Shown here one piece after another: positions 43,240-52,672 of a stretch of DNA of 57,056 nucleotides; position 1 is the first letter of the stretch; every line of letters begins with the position of its first letter. Below the pieces are notes generated by a model, which saw only the letters and a program-made list of their open reading frames with translations, was not told the origin of the DNA and ran no database searches. Source of the DNA: an uncultured Pseudomonadota bacterium (GTDB lineage Bacteria; Pseudomonadota; Alphaproteobacteria; RF32; CAG-239); assembly GCA_902785935.1 (NCBI GenBank), contig CADAAN010000001.1, forward strand, positions 1 through 57,056, written 5' to 3'. The position numbers and the translations under genes were made by a program.

Positions 43240-45126
43240 TTAATCTTCAATGCCCATTAATTTGTATTTGACTTTTGTTTTATAGTCTTTAGCGTATGAA
43301 TCGAGCATCGCTTTTTGCAAATCACGCACAACGGCATAACGCGTTTTGAAACGAATCATATTGAGCTCATCCTCACTTAAAGGTACGGAATTTTCAAAAT
43401 CTTCAACCGCGGCAATGACTAAATATTTTTCTTTAACCGAGGCTTGATAAGGCTCATCTAAATTCAAAGAAAACAGCTCTCGCATATCTTCATAGCTCAA
43501 ATCGGCAAAACTTTCATTTCGTGTCACGGGCTGAGATTTATATACATGCAAACCATAACGTTGTCCGGTTTTTGTGAAATCGGCACCTTCCTGCAAATCG
43601 TGCATTATATCGTTGAGCGTTTCCTGAGCCATTGCCGTGCGCTCATTTTCCGCCCAAAGTGTTTTGATTTGATCTGTCACCGACTCAATCGGTTTTTGAT
43701 GTGATTCGATGATTTCATCCACACGCAAAACAATCAAACCGTCATCCGTTTCAATTGTCTGGCTCGTTTCACCCTTAGCGTATGAAAAAGCATTGTCAAT
43801 CACGTCAGATAATTTTACCATATCTTTTAAGTTTTCAGGCACACTCAAAGCCTCTCCGTTATCGGCAAGACCTTTGATTGTTTGAACTTTGGCACCTTTT
43901 TGCGTGGCAATTTCTTCCAAAGTTTTACCCGCACCGATGAGGTCTTCCATCTGACCCAAAACCTCATAAACGGCGTCATAAAGCTTTTCGCTCACAAGCT
44001 CAGCCCTAATCTCGGCAGAAGCCGACACATAGTCTGTTTTTGAAGGGGCGATAATATCCACAACCTTGATGATTTGAAAGATATCACCGACCTGAACGGG
44101 TTTTGTAAAACCGCCTTTTTCAAGCGCAAATGTATCTTCGGCGATTTCAAAAACCAAATCGTTTTCAAAAACAACGCCAAGTTCTGTTTGCTCTTTGCTT
44201 TGAGAGGCTTTATCCGAGGCAACCTCATAAAAATCAGCACCGTTTACCAAAGCATCATAAGCCTCCGTTGCGGACTGCTCATCTTCAAACATCATTTGCA
44301 AAACTTCACGCTGTTCTTTTTTCTCATAGTCATCAATATGCTCATCATAATAAGCCTTGATATCTTCATCTGAGATATTCATCTGACGGGCAATATCATC
44401 AAGTGAAAGATAAAGCACGGATAAATCGCGTCTTTCCGGCTCAACAAAAAGTGAGGCAAAGTCATCATAATATTGCTCAACTTCCTCATCGGAAATGGCG
44501 CGGTCAATACGCATATCTTGAGGCTCAATCGTCATATACTTAAATGTACGGCGTTTGCCGTCGATTTTGACTTGAGCATTGACAAGCGTTTCAGGCACAT
44601 AAATTTTTTGCACCGGCCAAGCGGTCAAAATCTGTTCTGCCAAACCTCGCGAAACGGATTGAACATATTCCTGTTCGCTGATATTGTTTTCATTTAAGAC
44701 GCGGCGGAACAAATCACGATTAAAATTGCCGGCCATATCTTGAAAAGAAGGTTCATTTGCAACGATAGAACTGATTAACTCCGGACGAAAAAGGACATGA
44801 TATTTTTGAGCCGTTCTGTCAATGACAGCGTCTTTAAGCATTTTTGATGCAACGGCGTTTGTCAGCGCTAATCTTAAATTTTCAAGCGCGTCGTCATCTA
44901 AATCCGTATTTAAGATATTTTTGGCGGCATTTAATTCTTTTTGCAACTCATACTGAAATTCCGCCTGCGAAATTTCGATGTTATCCACTTTAATCACCGT
45001 ACGGTTATTTGATGCGCTTGATAAATAGCCCGTGATGCCGAACAACGACATAAAGCTCAACGCCGTCAAAGACAAAATCAGTTTTGCAACCCAGCTTTTT
45101 TGTGCTTTTGCCAATTTATTAATCAT
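43240..45126 (-). CDS. ppiD: PpiD-like periplasmic folding chaperone (SurA_N/PPIase family)
   Basis: About 628 residues starting MINKLAKAQKSWVAKLILSL. This start has an AGAGGAAA ribosome site, while the ATG 27 bp upstream does not. One membrane anchor is followed by a SurA-N-like chaperone region (VIKVDNIEISQAEFQYELQK), and a parvulin-like domain at about 240-360. The layout matches PpiD, an inner-membrane chaperone for exported proteins. The parvulin domain is divergent, so isomerase activity is uncertain. Confidence 0.85.
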   Translation of the reverse strand: MINKLAKAQKSWVAKLILSLTALSFMSLFGITGYLSSASNNRTVIKVDNIEISQAEFQYELQKELNAAKNILNTDLDDDALENLRLALTNAVASKMLKDAVIDRTAQKYHVLFRPELISSIVANEPSFQDMAGNFNRDLFRRVLNENNISEQEYVQSVSRGLAEQILTAWPVQKIYVPETLVNAQVKIDGKRRTFKYMTIEPQDMRIDRAISDEEVEQYYDDFASLFVEPERRDLSVLYLSLDDIARQMNISDEDIKAYYDEHIDDYEKKEQREVLQMMFEDEQSATEAYDALVNGADFYEVASDKASQSKEQTELGVVFENDLVFEIAEDTFALEKGGFTKPVQVGDIFQIIKVVDIIAPSKTDYVSASAEIRAELVSEKLYDAVYEVLGQMEDLIGAGKTLEEIATQKGAKVQTIKGLADNGEALSVPENLKDMVKLSDVIDNAFSYAKGETSQTIETDDGLIVLRVDEIIESHQKPIESVTDQIKTLWAENERTAMAQETLNDIMHDLQEGADFTKTGQRYGLHVYKSQPVTRNESFADLSYEDMRELFSLNLDEPYQASVKEKYLVIAAVEDFENSVPLSEDELNMIRFKTRYAVVRDLQKAMLDSYAKDYKTKVKYKLMGIED

Positions 45127-45230
45127 GATATTTCCTCTTTTATTTAAAAGCAATTATTGTCCGCATTATAAGACATTCATTTTTGATTGCAAACATTAAC
45201 ATCACATTGTTGAAAAGTTTTTTGCTATAT

Positions 45231-45268
45231 AAAAAACAGCCGCGGGTTTCCTCACCCGCGGTTTTTTT
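45231..45268 (-). terminator. Intrinsic terminator of clpB (bidirectional form)
   Basis: Stem CCGCGGGT (45240-45247) with ACCCGCGG (45254-45261). On the minus strand it is followed by CTGTTTTTT; on the plus strand by seven T. Confidence 0.8.
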
Positions 45269-45281
45269 CGTTCTTACTTTA

Positions 45282-47786
45282 TCAATCAAAGCAAAGATGA
45301 TCACCTTTATTTTTGATAAAGACCGTTTGACCGTCCTTGACTTTGCCCTCTAAAATCAGCATCGCAAGCGGATTGGATATAGCTTGCTCAATCAAGCGCT
45401 TTAAGGGTCTTGCGCCGAAATCTTTGTCATAACCTTGATGCGCAAGCCATTTTTTGGCCGTATCATCAAGTTTTAAGGTGATATGCCTTTCATCAAGGCG
45501 TTTTTGAAGCCGTGCCAACTGAATATCGATGATTTTTTCAATATCCTTGAGTTCTAACGAACGAAAGACAATCACTTCATCCAAGCGGTTGATAAATTCC
45601 GGCTTAAAGAATGATTTAAGCATTTCGCGCACATCTTTGACATTTTGCCCCGTTCCGAGGTTTGAGGTCATAATCAAAAACGTGTTTTTGAAATCAACGG
45701 TGCGACCTTTGCCATCCGTCAAACGGCCGTCATCCAAGACCTGAAGCAAAACGTTAAACACATCGGGGTGTGCTTTTTCAACCTCATCAAACAAAATCAC
45801 CTGATACGGGCGGCGGCGCACGGCCTCCGTCAAAACACCACCCTCGTCATAACCGACGTATCCCGGAGGCGCACCGATTAAACGTGCAACGGCGTGCTTT
45901 TCCATATATTCGGACATATCTATTCTCAAAACGGCACTTTCATCATCAAACAAAAATTCGGCCAATGCCTTGGCAAGTTCCGTTTTGCCGACACCCGTCG
46001 GACCCAAAAACAAGAAGGAACCGATGGGTTTTGCCCCGTCCGACAATCCGGCTCTTGAGCGTCGAACAGCATTTGAAACGGCTTTAACGGCCTCTTCTTG
46101 TCCGACCACGCGACGGCTTAAATTTTCTTCCATCTTGATTAATTTTTCTTTTTCACTTGTCATTAATTTATCAAGCGGAATACCTGTCCATTTAGAAACA
46201 ACCTGAGCTATAATATCGGGCGTAACCGTTTCAAAACTTGTTGTGGCGGAAGCTTCTTCGTTCAACGACTGAAGCTTTTTTTCAAGTTCCGGAATTTCTT
46301 TATATTGCAATTTACCGGCTTTTTCATATTGTCCGTCACGCAAAGCTTTTTCGGCCTCAATACGCGCTTTATCCAAAGTTTCTCTGATTTTGCCCGTTTC
46401 TTTTAAGGCATTTTTATGCATGCTCCATTTTGCATTTTCCGAGGCTGATTTTTGCTCTAAATCAGATATTTCGCGCTCGATTTTTTGCAGTCGCTCGACA
46501 GAAGCATCATCTGTTTCTTTTTTTAGGGCCTCTCGCTCGATTTTAAGCTGTAAAAGGCGGCGATCCAGTTCATCTAATTTTTCAGGCTTTGAATCAAGTG
46601 CCATTTTAAGCTTTGAGGCCGCTTCATCAATCAAATCAATCGCTTTATCAGGCAAAAAGCGTTCTGCAATATACCTGTTTGACATCACGGCTGCCGAAAC
46701 AAGCGCCGCATCAGAGATACGCACCCCGTGATGAAGTTCATACTTTTCTTTGATACCGCGCAAAATGGATATCGTGTCTTCAACACTCGGCTCGCCGATA
46801 TAAACAGGTTGAAAACGACGTGCAAAAGCGGCGTCTTTTTCAATATATTTTTGATATTCTTTTAAGGTTGTTGCACCGATACAATGCAACTCACCTCGTG
46901 CAAGTGCCGGTTTTAAGAGGTTTGAGGCATCCATTGAACCCTCACTTGCACCGGCGCCGACAACGGTATGCATTTCATCAATAAACAAAATAATTTGCCC
47001 GCCGGCGTGACTGACTTCCTCCAGAACGGCTTTAAGGCGTTCTTCAAATTCTCCGCGGTATTTTGCCCCTGCAATCAACGCGCCCATATCAAGCGCCATC
47101 AAACGCTTATGCTTTAAGCTTTCGGGTACATCTCCGTTAATGATACGAAGTGCCAAACCTTCAACAATTGCGGTTTTTCCGACACCCGGCTCACCGATTA
47201 AAATCGGGTTGTTTTTGGTACGGCGCGACAAAACCTGAATTGTATGACGAATTTCTTCATCACGCCCGATAACGGGATCAAGCTTTCCTTCTCGCGCTCG
47301 CTCGGTATAATCGGTTGCAAATTTTTTTAAGGCATCCATCGTATCTTCTGCACTCGGGCTTTGAGCGGTGCGACCCTGACGCATCTCGTTGATGGCATCA
47401 TTTAGTTTTTTTAAGTCAACGCCATATGATTTGATGCTCAAAAGTGCTTGAAGCAACCTTTCTACCGTAACAAACGAATCGCCCGCTTTGGTTGCCAAAT
47501 TCTCTGCCAAATCAAGCACTTTAACAAAGTTTTGCGACACGGAAAGTTGCACCGACGAACCTTCAACCCGAGGCAGTTTTTCAATATCTTTTTGCAGTTC
47601 AAAACGAATTTCATCGACATTGGCACCTGCTTTTTCCAAAAGTTCGGATGCCATACCTTTTTTATCGTCAAGCAACGTTTTAAGCAGATGCTCCGGCGCT
47701 AAAAACTGATTGGAATTTCGAGAGGCAAAACCTTGTGCCGCTTCGATAAAACCCTTTGATCTGTCCGTTAATTTTTCCATATTCAT
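45282..47786 (-). CDS. clpB: ATP-dependent chaperone/disaggregase ClpB
   Basis: An 834-residue AAA+ disaggregase. N-domain ([20 protein letters not shown]), first ATPase (Walker [14 protein letters not shown], Walker [12 protein letters not shown]), coiled-coil M-domain (about 400-520), second ATPase (Walker [14 protein letters not shown], Walker [15 protein letters not shown]) and a C-terminal domain are all present. It is slightly shorter than E. coli ClpB (857). An AAAGGGA site precedes the start. It is an expected RpoH target; no heat-shock promoter was resolved. Confidence 0.96.
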   Translation of the reverse strand: MNMEKLTDRSKGFIEAAQGFASRNSNQFLAPEHLLKTLLDDKKGMASELLEKAGANVDEIRFELQKDIEKLPRVEGSSVQLSVSQNFVKVLDLAENLATKAGDSFVTVERLLQALLSIKSYGVDLKKLNDAINEMRQGRTAQSPSAEDTMDALKKFATDYTERAREGKLDPVIGRDEEIRHTIQVLSRRTKNNPILIGEPGVGKTAIVEGLALRIINGDVPESLKHKRLMALDMGALIAGAKYRGEFEERLKAVLEEVSHAGGQIILFIDEMHTVVGAGASEGSMDASNLLKPALARGELHCIGATTLKEYQKYIEKDAAFARRFQPVYIGEPSVEDTISILRGIKEKYELHHGVRISDAALVSAAVMSNRYIAERFLPDKAIDLIDEAASKLKMALDSKPEKLDELDRRLLQLKIEREALKKETDDASVERLQKIEREISDLEQKSASENAKWSMHKNALKETGKIRETLDKARIEAEKALRDGQYEKAGKLQYKEIPELEKKLQSLNEEASATTSFETVTPDIIAQVVSKWTGIPLDKLMTSEKEKLIKMEENLSRRVVGQEEAVKAVSNAVRRSRAGLSDGAKPIGSFLFLGPTGVGKTELAKALAEFLFDDESAVLRIDMSEYMEKHAVARLIGAPPGYVGYDEGGVLTEAVRRRPYQVILFDEVEKAHPDVFNVLLQVLDDGRLTDGKGRTVDFKNTFLIMTSNLGTGQNVKDVREMLKSFFKPEFINRLDEVIVFRSLELKDIEKIIDIQLARLQKRLDERHITLKLDDTAKKWLAHQGYDKDFGARPLKRLIEQAISNPLAMLILEGKVKDGQTVFIKNKGDHLCFD

Positions 47787-47909
47787 TTGATTAAATCCCT
47801 TTCATATTTTATGATATAGGGATTAAAAATCTCAGATGCAAGCATACCTCAAAACTTGCATAAATTTATAGAAACAAATTTTCAGACTTTTAATTTTTTC
47901 AAAAAAATC

Positions 47910-47938
47910 TTGACAAGTATTCAAAACTGTAATTAAAT
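47910..47938 (+). promoter_or_regulatory. Promoter of class 1 leader RNA copy d
   Basis: TTGACA (47910-47915), a 17-bp spacer, TTAAAT (47933-47938). The conserved RNA start GTAACC begins 6 bp later at 47945, the same geometry as at copies a and b. Confidence 0.75.
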
Positions 47939-47944
47939 GAGAAC

Positions 47945-48106
47945 GTAACCAAAATGGTTGCGGTGTTTAGATGACATCTTCTTGAAGCATAGCTCCTTTA
48001 AAGAGGAGTTGTTGAGATAAGGGTATTTTGCCGCGAATAAAACAAACTGTGCTTCAACAGTTCATCTAGCTCCTCCGTTTTAGGTTATTTAAGACGGATT
48101 TTTTTT
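47945..48106 (+). ncRNA. Class 1 structured leader RNA, copy d (upstream of prepilin-like gene)
   Basis: Plus-strand copy starting GTAACCAAAATGGTTGCGG. P1 pairs TAGATGA (47968-47974) with TCATCTA (48062-48068); P2 pairs TTGAAGCA (47982-47989) with TGCTTCAA (48050-48057). The internal hairpin is CTCCT/AGGAG. The terminator has a different stem from the other copies (TCCGTTTTA 48074-48082 with TAAGACGGA 48090-48098) but the same position, then T8 (48099-48106). The gene starts 20 bp later. This copy shows the leader is not confined to LRR genes. Confidence 0.82.
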
Positions 48107-48126
48107 ATAAAAGAAAGGTACAACCA

Positions 48127-48741
48127 ATGAAAAATAATGAAACAGGCAGAAGTATGGTCGAGATGCTGGGCGTGTTGGCCATTGTCGGGGTATTATCGGC
48201 GGGCGCGTTAAAAGGTTATTCATCCGCGATGTTTAAATACAAAATGAATCAAACGATTGACATCACAACAAGGATGTTTCAACGCATTGAGGAACTGTCT
48301 CAAAAAGATTTGGGGAGCGAAGCGATTATCCAAGCAAGCAATGCCGTTGAATGGGGGCTTTTGGAAAAATGCGATTTAGAAGATGGATACAAATGCCGCC
48401 TGCCGATAGGAAGTGTTAGCGTAGATTTTTATGATATACCTGCTGATTATTGTTTTGATGGCAGTCCTGCAGGACTCGGAGGCCAGTTAGAATTTGAATT
48501 CACGGATGCAAAAAGTTGCACAGCCTTTTTATCGGCGCATTGGGAGCAAATGTTGCCTCAGGATTGGTGGAATCCGAATGGGTTTTTATTGGTTGAAGGA
48601 GAAAAAGAAGAAACCCATCTTTATTATCCGGGAGAAGATATAACGGAGATGCCGACAATGTCTGATTTTACAAATGCCTGCCAAAAAATATGTATAAACG
48701 GAAAGTGCTGGATTTTCTTACGATATCGTAACTGGTGTTAA
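48127..48741 (+). CDS. Prepilin-like protein (type IV pilin N-terminal methylation motif)
   Basis: A 204-residue protein. The start MKNNETGRSMVEMLGVLAIV has a prepilin peptidase site (cleavage after Gly7, Glu at +5) and a hydrophobic helix to about residue 30. The rest is a cysteine-containing globular domain ending in a cysteine pair (CQKICINGKC) and LRYRNWC. It is probably a pseudopilin or minor pilin placed at the surface by type II/IV machinery; no assembly genes are nearby. It is preceded by a class 1 leader RNA and followed by its own terminator. Confidence 0.82.
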   Translation: MKNNETGRSMVEMLGVLAIVGVLSAGALKGYSSAMFKYKMNQTIDITTRMFQRIEELSQKDLGSEAIIQASNAVEWGLLEKCDLEDGYKCRLPIGSVSVDFYDIPADYCFDGSPAGLGGQLEFEFTDAKSCTAFLSAHWEQMLPQDWWNPNGFLLVEGEKEETHLYYPGEDITEMPTMSDFTNACQKICINGKCWIFLRYRNWC

Positions 48742-48789
48742 AACTGACCGAACGTCGATTCGGTGCTGATAATTTCATTTTACCACAAG

Positions 48790-48822
48790 AAAAAAGCGGC
48801 CTTTAAAAGAAGCCGCTTTTTT
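48790..48822 (+). terminator. Intrinsic terminator of the prepilin-like gene
   Basis: Stem AAGCGGC (48794-48800) with GCCGCTT (48812-48818), T-run 48817-48822. The flanking A-run would let it act in both directions. Confidence 0.8.
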
Positions 48823-48823
48823 C

Positions 48824-49039
48824 TTAAAAACCACTCAAGGCGACGTCTATGCGCCGAAGAAGATCGTCCCATTTGACCTTTTTGTTTTCATCCTCGGCCT
48901 CAATCTTCTGCTTTAACGCATAATCCTCAAGCCACAGCAAATCCGCCTGTTCAAAGGCGCACAGCTCATCTATGGAAAAGCTGAGCAACTCCGCGCCAAC
49001 GGGAATGGCCTTACCCGAAGGTATGTGTACAAACGTATC
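48824..49039 (-). pseudogene. Decayed orphan ORF (no start codon)
   Basis: An open frame of about 71 codons on the minus strand with no ATG; an in-frame stop lies at 49042-49040. The encoded part reads like real protein (IPVGAELLSFSIDELCAFEQ, then LLWLEDYALKQKIEAEDE, KWDDLLRRIDVAL) and uses GAG/AAG-rich codons like the orphan genes. Probably the 3' remnant of an orphan gene that lost its 5' end. A TTG start inside cannot be excluded. Confidence 0.4.
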
Positions 49040-49042
49040 TTA

Positions 49043-49450
49043 AGCACATACAAACCTTTTGACCTTGCGCACTTTGAGGGCACACACAATAACCAGCGCC
49101 AGCAGTTTCAAAGAAAACGGGGAATACGTTTAAGCTAAGATACAAATAAGGAATTCTTAAGCCCCCTTGACCTCAACGCCTTTAAGGAATTGAGGAGGGA
49201 TTATAATAAAGTCTTGAGCAAATTTTTCAATTGTTCAACGGCAAAAACACATCATATATTGTTTGTTTGCAAAACTTATCCACAAAAGGTTGAAAAAATT
49301 TTTTCATGCCATATCAAGCAGATAGAAAAGAAAAGTATACACTTAATTAAATTGTTAAAAATTATTTTTCACTTTTTAATTGAATATTCCTTTATGTCGT
49401 GATACAAATACTAGTGTATTTTATATAATTCTAATATAAGGAGAAAAATT
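49043..49450. other. Intergenic stretch with no supported gene
   Basis: A/T-rich sequence with one perfect DnaA-box-like 9-mer (TTATCCACA near 49270). A 70-codon frame at 49190 begins with TTG, has odd composition and no homology I recognise. It contains the upstream region of the RHH gene, with a ribosome site AAGGAG just before 49451. Confidence 0.5.
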
Positions 49451-49738
49451 ATGAACTTAAAAAACAGAGTCGTTTCAATTTATAATAAAAAGACAAGTAT
49501 GCGCCTTGCCGCCGAAGAGTGGACTGCGCTTGATGATATTTGCAAACGCGAGCACCTCAAACGCAAACAATTGCTCGAGATGCTTGAAGACCGAAAATCA
49601 CCTCAAATCGGACGCACCTCATTTGTCCGTCTGTTCGCAATTACCTATATGCACAAACTTGTCAAATTCGCTTCGTTGAAAACAAAATCATATCATGAAT
49701 ATGACGATGTTTATCAAACATTAGAGCTTATTTCATAG
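49451..49738 (+). CDS. Ribbon-helix-helix (RHH_4-like) protein
   Basis: A 95-residue protein resembling RHH_4 (COG4321): KKTSMRLAAEEWTALDDICK followed by RKQLLEMLEDRKSPQIGRTS and FVRLFAITYM. Such proteins are small DNA-binding dimers common in alphaproteobacteria. Regulated targets are unknown. A strong AAGGAG site and a terminator after the stop make it a single-gene unit; the stop is TAG. Confidence 0.8.
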   Translation: MNLKNRVVSIYNKKTSMRLAAEEWTALDDICKREHLKRKQLLEMLEDRKSPQIGRTSFVRLFAITYMHKLVKFASLKTKSYHEYDDVYQTLELIS

Positions 49739-49763
49739 ATGGCCTGTTTTTAAGACATATAAA

Positions 49764-49797
49764 AAAGAAGGCTTGAGAATATCAAACCTTCTTTTTT
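49764..49797 (+). terminator. Intrinsic terminator of the RHH gene
   Basis: Stem AGAAGG-c-TTGA with TCAA-a-CCTTCT followed by T7. It lies 25 bp after the RHH stop; flanking A-run may also serve the convergent rplL. Confidence 0.8.
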
Positions 49798-49817
49798 AAT
49801 GTCTCTATAAAGAAGAA

Positions 49818-50189
49818 TTACTTCAACTCAACTTTAGCACCGGCAGCTTCAAGCTTAGCTTTGATTTCTTCAGCTTCAGCTTTCGGAGCACCTTCTTTAA
49901 CAGTCTTCGGAGCACCATCAACCAAATCTTTAGCTTCTTTCAAGCCGAGTTGTGTGATTGCACGGATTTCTTTAATAACGTTGATTTTGTTTGCACCTGC
50001 ATCAGCCAAGATGACATCAAATTCTGTCTTTTCTTCGGCTGCAGCACCTGCAGCGGCGCCACCTGCAGCAACTGCAACAGCAGCAGCGGCTGAAACGCCC
50101 CATTTTTCTTCTAACATTTTTGATAAATCAGCAGCTTCCATAACTGTTAAAGCTGATAATTCGTCGACCAATTTGGCTAAATCTGCCAT
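49818..50189 (-). CDS. rplL: 50S ribosomal protein L7/L12
   Basis: A 123-residue protein with an N-terminal dimerisation helix ([20 protein letters not shown]), a flexible alanine-rich hinge ([15 protein letters not shown]) and the C-terminal factor-binding domain ([20 protein letters not shown]). It forms the ribosomal stalk with L10, encoded 56 bp upstream. The downstream rpoBC genes usual in bacteria are absent here. Confidence 0.97.
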   Translation of the reverse strand: MADLAKLVDELSALTVMEAADLSKMLEEKWGVSAAAAVAVAAGGAAAGAAAEEKTEFDVILADAGANKINVIKEIRAITQLGLKEAKDLVDGAPKTVKEGAPKAEAEEIKAKLEAAGAKVELK

Positions 50190-50245
50190 ATTTTTTCTCC
50201 AATAAAATAAAATTAAAACTTGTTGTTAAATGATCAAAAAAACCT

Positions 50246-50743
50246 CTAAGCAGCTTCTTTTTCGCTGTATGCTTTTGTAACACGCGCAAGCTGTGAGCCG
50301 GGTGCCTGCAAAAGACCGATAATTTTGGCTCTGAGTTCGTCCATTGACGGAATGGTTGCCAAACGCTTAATCTCATCAAGGGATAAAGCATTTTCACCCA
50401 TTGCACCGCCGACGATAACGAGCTTTTCATTATCTTTTGCGAAATTGACACATGCCTTGCAGGCTGCGACGGGATCTGATGAATACGCAATCGCGGTCGG
50501 ACCCTTGAAAAGGTCGGCTAAGCCTTCAAATTTTGTGTCTTTAAGAGCTAACTTAGTGATCCGGTTTTTCGTCACCCTAAACCCGGCGCCTGCTTTGCGA
50601 ATCGCATTTCTGAGTTCTGAAACTTCTGCCACCGTCAATCCCTTATAATGCGAGATAACGACGATTTCAGAACCACCGATCAGCTCATGCAGTTCGTCGA
50701 GTAATTGTTTCTTTTCATCGCGGTTCACTTTTAAAGTCTCCAC
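50246..50743 (-). CDS. rplJ: 50S ribosomal protein L10
   Basis: A 165-residue protein, family length, starting METLKVNRDEKKQLLDEL. It anchors L7/L12 dimers to the ribosome. Conserved parts: VVISHYKGLTVAEVSELRNA and FRVTKNRITKLALKDTKFEG. The upstream 200 bp carry the L10 leader, the expected autoregulation target. rplK and rplA are not directly upstream, unlike in most genomes. Confidence 0.96.
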   Translation of the reverse strand: METLKVNRDEKKQLLDELHELIGGSEIVVISHYKGLTVAEVSELRNAIRKAGAGFRVTKNRITKLALKDTKFEGLADLFKGPTAIAYSSDPVAACKACVNFAKDNEKLVIVGGAMGENALSLDEIKRLATIPSMDELRAKIIGLLQAPGSQLARVTKAYSEKEAA

Positions 50744-50857
50744 TAAAAAATTTTACCACACCATATACCAAAAACAATTGCTTGCCTTTGCATACGGCAA
50801 CCGAAATCTGTCCTAAAAGGGGAGAAAAAAAACGAATATTAAATAAACTTTTTTTTG

Positions 50858-50915
50858 CTTCCGTCTATGTAGGAAATTAAGGTCTTGAATATTCAATCCC
50901 GCCTACAGTCTTGGA
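50858..50915 (-). ncRNA. L10 (rplJL) leader RNA motif
   Basis: On the minus strand TCCAAGACTGTAGGCGGG is followed by CCTACATAGACGGAAG. This matches the known L10-leader kink-turn that binds the L10(L12) complex: CCAAGAC on one side, AGACGG on the other, closed by CTGTAGG/CCTACA. It lies 115 nt upstream of rplJ and allows feedback control of rplJL. Confidence 0.85.
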
Positions 50916-50950
50916 CAGAGCAATGACATTAAAGTCATCACTTGGCGCTT

Positions 50951-50979
50951 TTGATACATCAAAAAAAACACCCTGTCAA
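50951..50979 (-). promoter_or_regulatory. Predicted rplJL promoter
   Basis: Minus strand TTGACA (50979-50974), 17-bp spacer, TATCAA (50956-50951). The transcript would start near 50944, just before the L10 leader. Confidence 0.65.
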
Positions 50980-51012
50980 GATGTTTTTTTTTGATTTTTT
51001 TATTTTTTTGCC

Positions 51013-51429
51013 CTAATACTCAGGATAGGTTGAAATTGTCGGATCTATATTCGGTTCGGTGATGGTTTTGATATCTTTTAAGGGATAGGATTGTACATCA
51101 TAAATTCGGCCTCCGCCTTCATAAAGCGTATTTTCGATTTCATTTTTTTGTTCTTGAGGCGAGATAGAAAAAGGTTTCGGGTTTTGCTTTGACCATTGCT
51201 CGATTTCTTTTTGAGGGATTTTTTTTGCTTGCGGCGGCAAAATTTTTTGAACAACCGGCATTTTTTGTTGAGCTTGAGGTTTATAAAGCGGCCGATTTTG
51301 AGGTTCTTCAAACTCAAGCAAGGCTTCTACCGGCGAGCCGCTTTTTGTATTTGCCCGCCCGAAAATTTCAACCTCATCTGAGGCTTGCGCAGAAAATGCA
51401 ATCATCATTAAAACAAGCAAAAAACGCAT
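51013..51429 (-). CDS. Small exported protein of unknown function
   Basis: A 138-residue protein with a signal peptide (MRFLLVLMMIAFSAQA, cleaved before SDEVE). The mature region is proline- and glutamine-rich and predicted mostly unstructured (KILPPQAKKIPQKEIEQWSK). No family recognised. An AAGGAGAAAT ribosome site precedes the start. It may be a periplasmic or envelope-linked protein; nothing around it hints at function. Confidence 0.7.
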   Translation of the reverse strand: MRFLLVLMMIAFSAQASDEVEIFGRANTKSGSPVEALLEFEEPQNRPLYKPQAQQKMPVVQKILPPQAKKIPQKEIEQWSKQNPKPFSISPQEQKNEIENTLYEGGGRIYDVQSYPLKDIKTITEPNIDPTISTYPEY

Positions 51430-51489
51430 CTATTTCTCCTTTTTTTATAAAATAAGATGCGTTTTTATTTTTTAAAGGCTTGTTTTGAT

Positions 51490-52059
51490 TTACCAATTAA
51501 TCAGATGTTTTAAGAAGGCATCAACAAAATCGCCGCGTCTGTTTTGATAATCCAAATAATATGCGTGTTCCCACACATCAATCGTCATCAATGGTCTAAG
51601 ATTATGTGCAATCGGTGTATCCGCATTTGATGTTTTGATGATTTGCAAATCACCGTTTTCATTTTCCGCAAGCCATGCCCAGCCGCTGCCGAATTGAGCA
51701 AGTGCGGCCGACTTAAATTCTTTTTCAAAATTTTCATAACTGCCGAATGTTTGCTCTATCTTTTTTAATAAATCATCGGCCGGACGCTTGAGCCCTGAAG
51801 GTGCCATATGTGCAAAGAAAAAACCGTGATTGAATACTTGTGCGGCGTTGTTAAAAATCGCCGTATATGCGGGATTGTTTGCACTTTTTTGCACAATTTC
51901 TTCAAGCGTCATATTTTCAAATTCGCCGGAAGATATCAGCTTGTTTAAATTATCAACATACGTTTGATAGTGTTTGTCGTGATGAAAGCTGAGTGTTTCT
52001 TGCGACATATAAGGTTCAAGCGCCTTTTTATCATAAGGCAAAGGTTTGACTGTAAACAT
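51490..52059 (-). CDS. sodB: Superoxide dismutase (Fe/Mn family)
   Basis: About 189 residues starting MFTVKPLPYDKKALEPYMSQ; this ATG has an AAGGA site, whereas one 45 bp upstream does not. Metal ligands: His26 in SFHHDKHYQTYV, a second His in FNHGFFFAHM, and Asp/His in DVWEHAYYLDY. Length and sequence fit iron-type SodB more than Mn-type, but metal choice cannot be settled. It removes superoxide, useful for an anaerobe meeting oxygen. Confidence 0.93.
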   Translation of the reverse strand: MFTVKPLPYDKKALEPYMSQETLSFHHDKHYQTYVDNLNKLISSGEFENMTLEEIVQKSANNPAYTAIFNNAAQVFNHGFFFAHMAPSGLKRPADDLLKKIEQTFGSYENFEKEFKSAALAQFGSGWAWLAENENGDLQIIKTSNADTPIAHNLRPLMTIDVWEHAYYLDYQNRRGDFVDAFLKHLINW

Positions 52060-52213
52060 TGTTTTTCCTTGAAAAAAATTAAAATAATCAAATAAAATAT
52101 ACAAAATTTATTGCGGATTTCAAGCTTATTTCTTTGATTAAAACAAAAATAAGGTAAATGATTTGACTTTTTTTTATCTTTCGGTTAGGCTTGAAATTGT
52201 CAGGAGATTTTAG

Positions 52214-52672
52214 ATGGATATCAAAGAATTTAAACAAAGCTTGAAACCTTTCGGGGCACTTTTAGGATTTGATTTCGGGACAAAGCGCTTAGGTGTTGCC
52301 GTATCCGATATGATGCGCATGGTATCAACGTCATATAAGATTATCGATCGCAAAACGTGGCAAAGTGATTTAGAGCAAATCAGACGCATTATTGAAGAAA
52401 AAGAAATTTGCGGTATTGTCTATGGCCTGCCGATGCAAATGGACGGCAAAGAGGGACAAACCGCTCATTTGACGCGTGAATTTGCGCTTCAAATTGCCGA
52501 AAATTTTAATTTGCCGTATATGTTTTGGGATGAACGTTTATCTTCAAAAGCGGTTGAAAGTTTTTTAATCAAAGAAGTTGATTTATCACGACAAAAGCGC
52601 AAAAAGATTTTAGACGCATCGGCCGCAGCGTATATTCTTCAGGGTGCACTTGATGCTTTAAGCCGAATTTAA
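52214..52672 (+). CDS. ruvX: Putative Holliday junction resolvase/pre-16S rRNA nuclease YqgF (RuvX)
   Basis: A 152-residue RNase H-fold protein. The first acidic motif is LLGFDFGTKRLGVAVSD, followed by IVYGLPMQMDGKEG, and the C-terminal motif is FWDERLSSKAVESFL with DASAAAYILQGALD. YqgF processes the 5' end of 16S rRNA. It overlaps the convergent rhodanese gene by 4 bp. Confidence 0.93.
   Translation: MDIKEFKQSLKPFGALLGFDFGTKRLGVAVSDMMRMVSTSYKIIDRKTWQSDLEQIRRIIEEKEICGIVYGLPMQMDGKEGQTAHLTREFALQIAENFNLPYMFWDERLSSKAVESFLIKEVDLSRQKRKKILDASAAAYILQGALDALSRI

Noticed and set aside
49268-49280. DnaA box TTATCCACA as a replication origin
   Set aside because: A single box without a cluster, no DnaA gene or AT-rich unwinding region that stands out. 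Not enough for an origin.
49190-49402. A 70-residue plus-strand ORF
   Set aside because: TTG start, no convincing ribosome site, composition unlike a folded protein, and it lies in an A/T-rich intergenic region.
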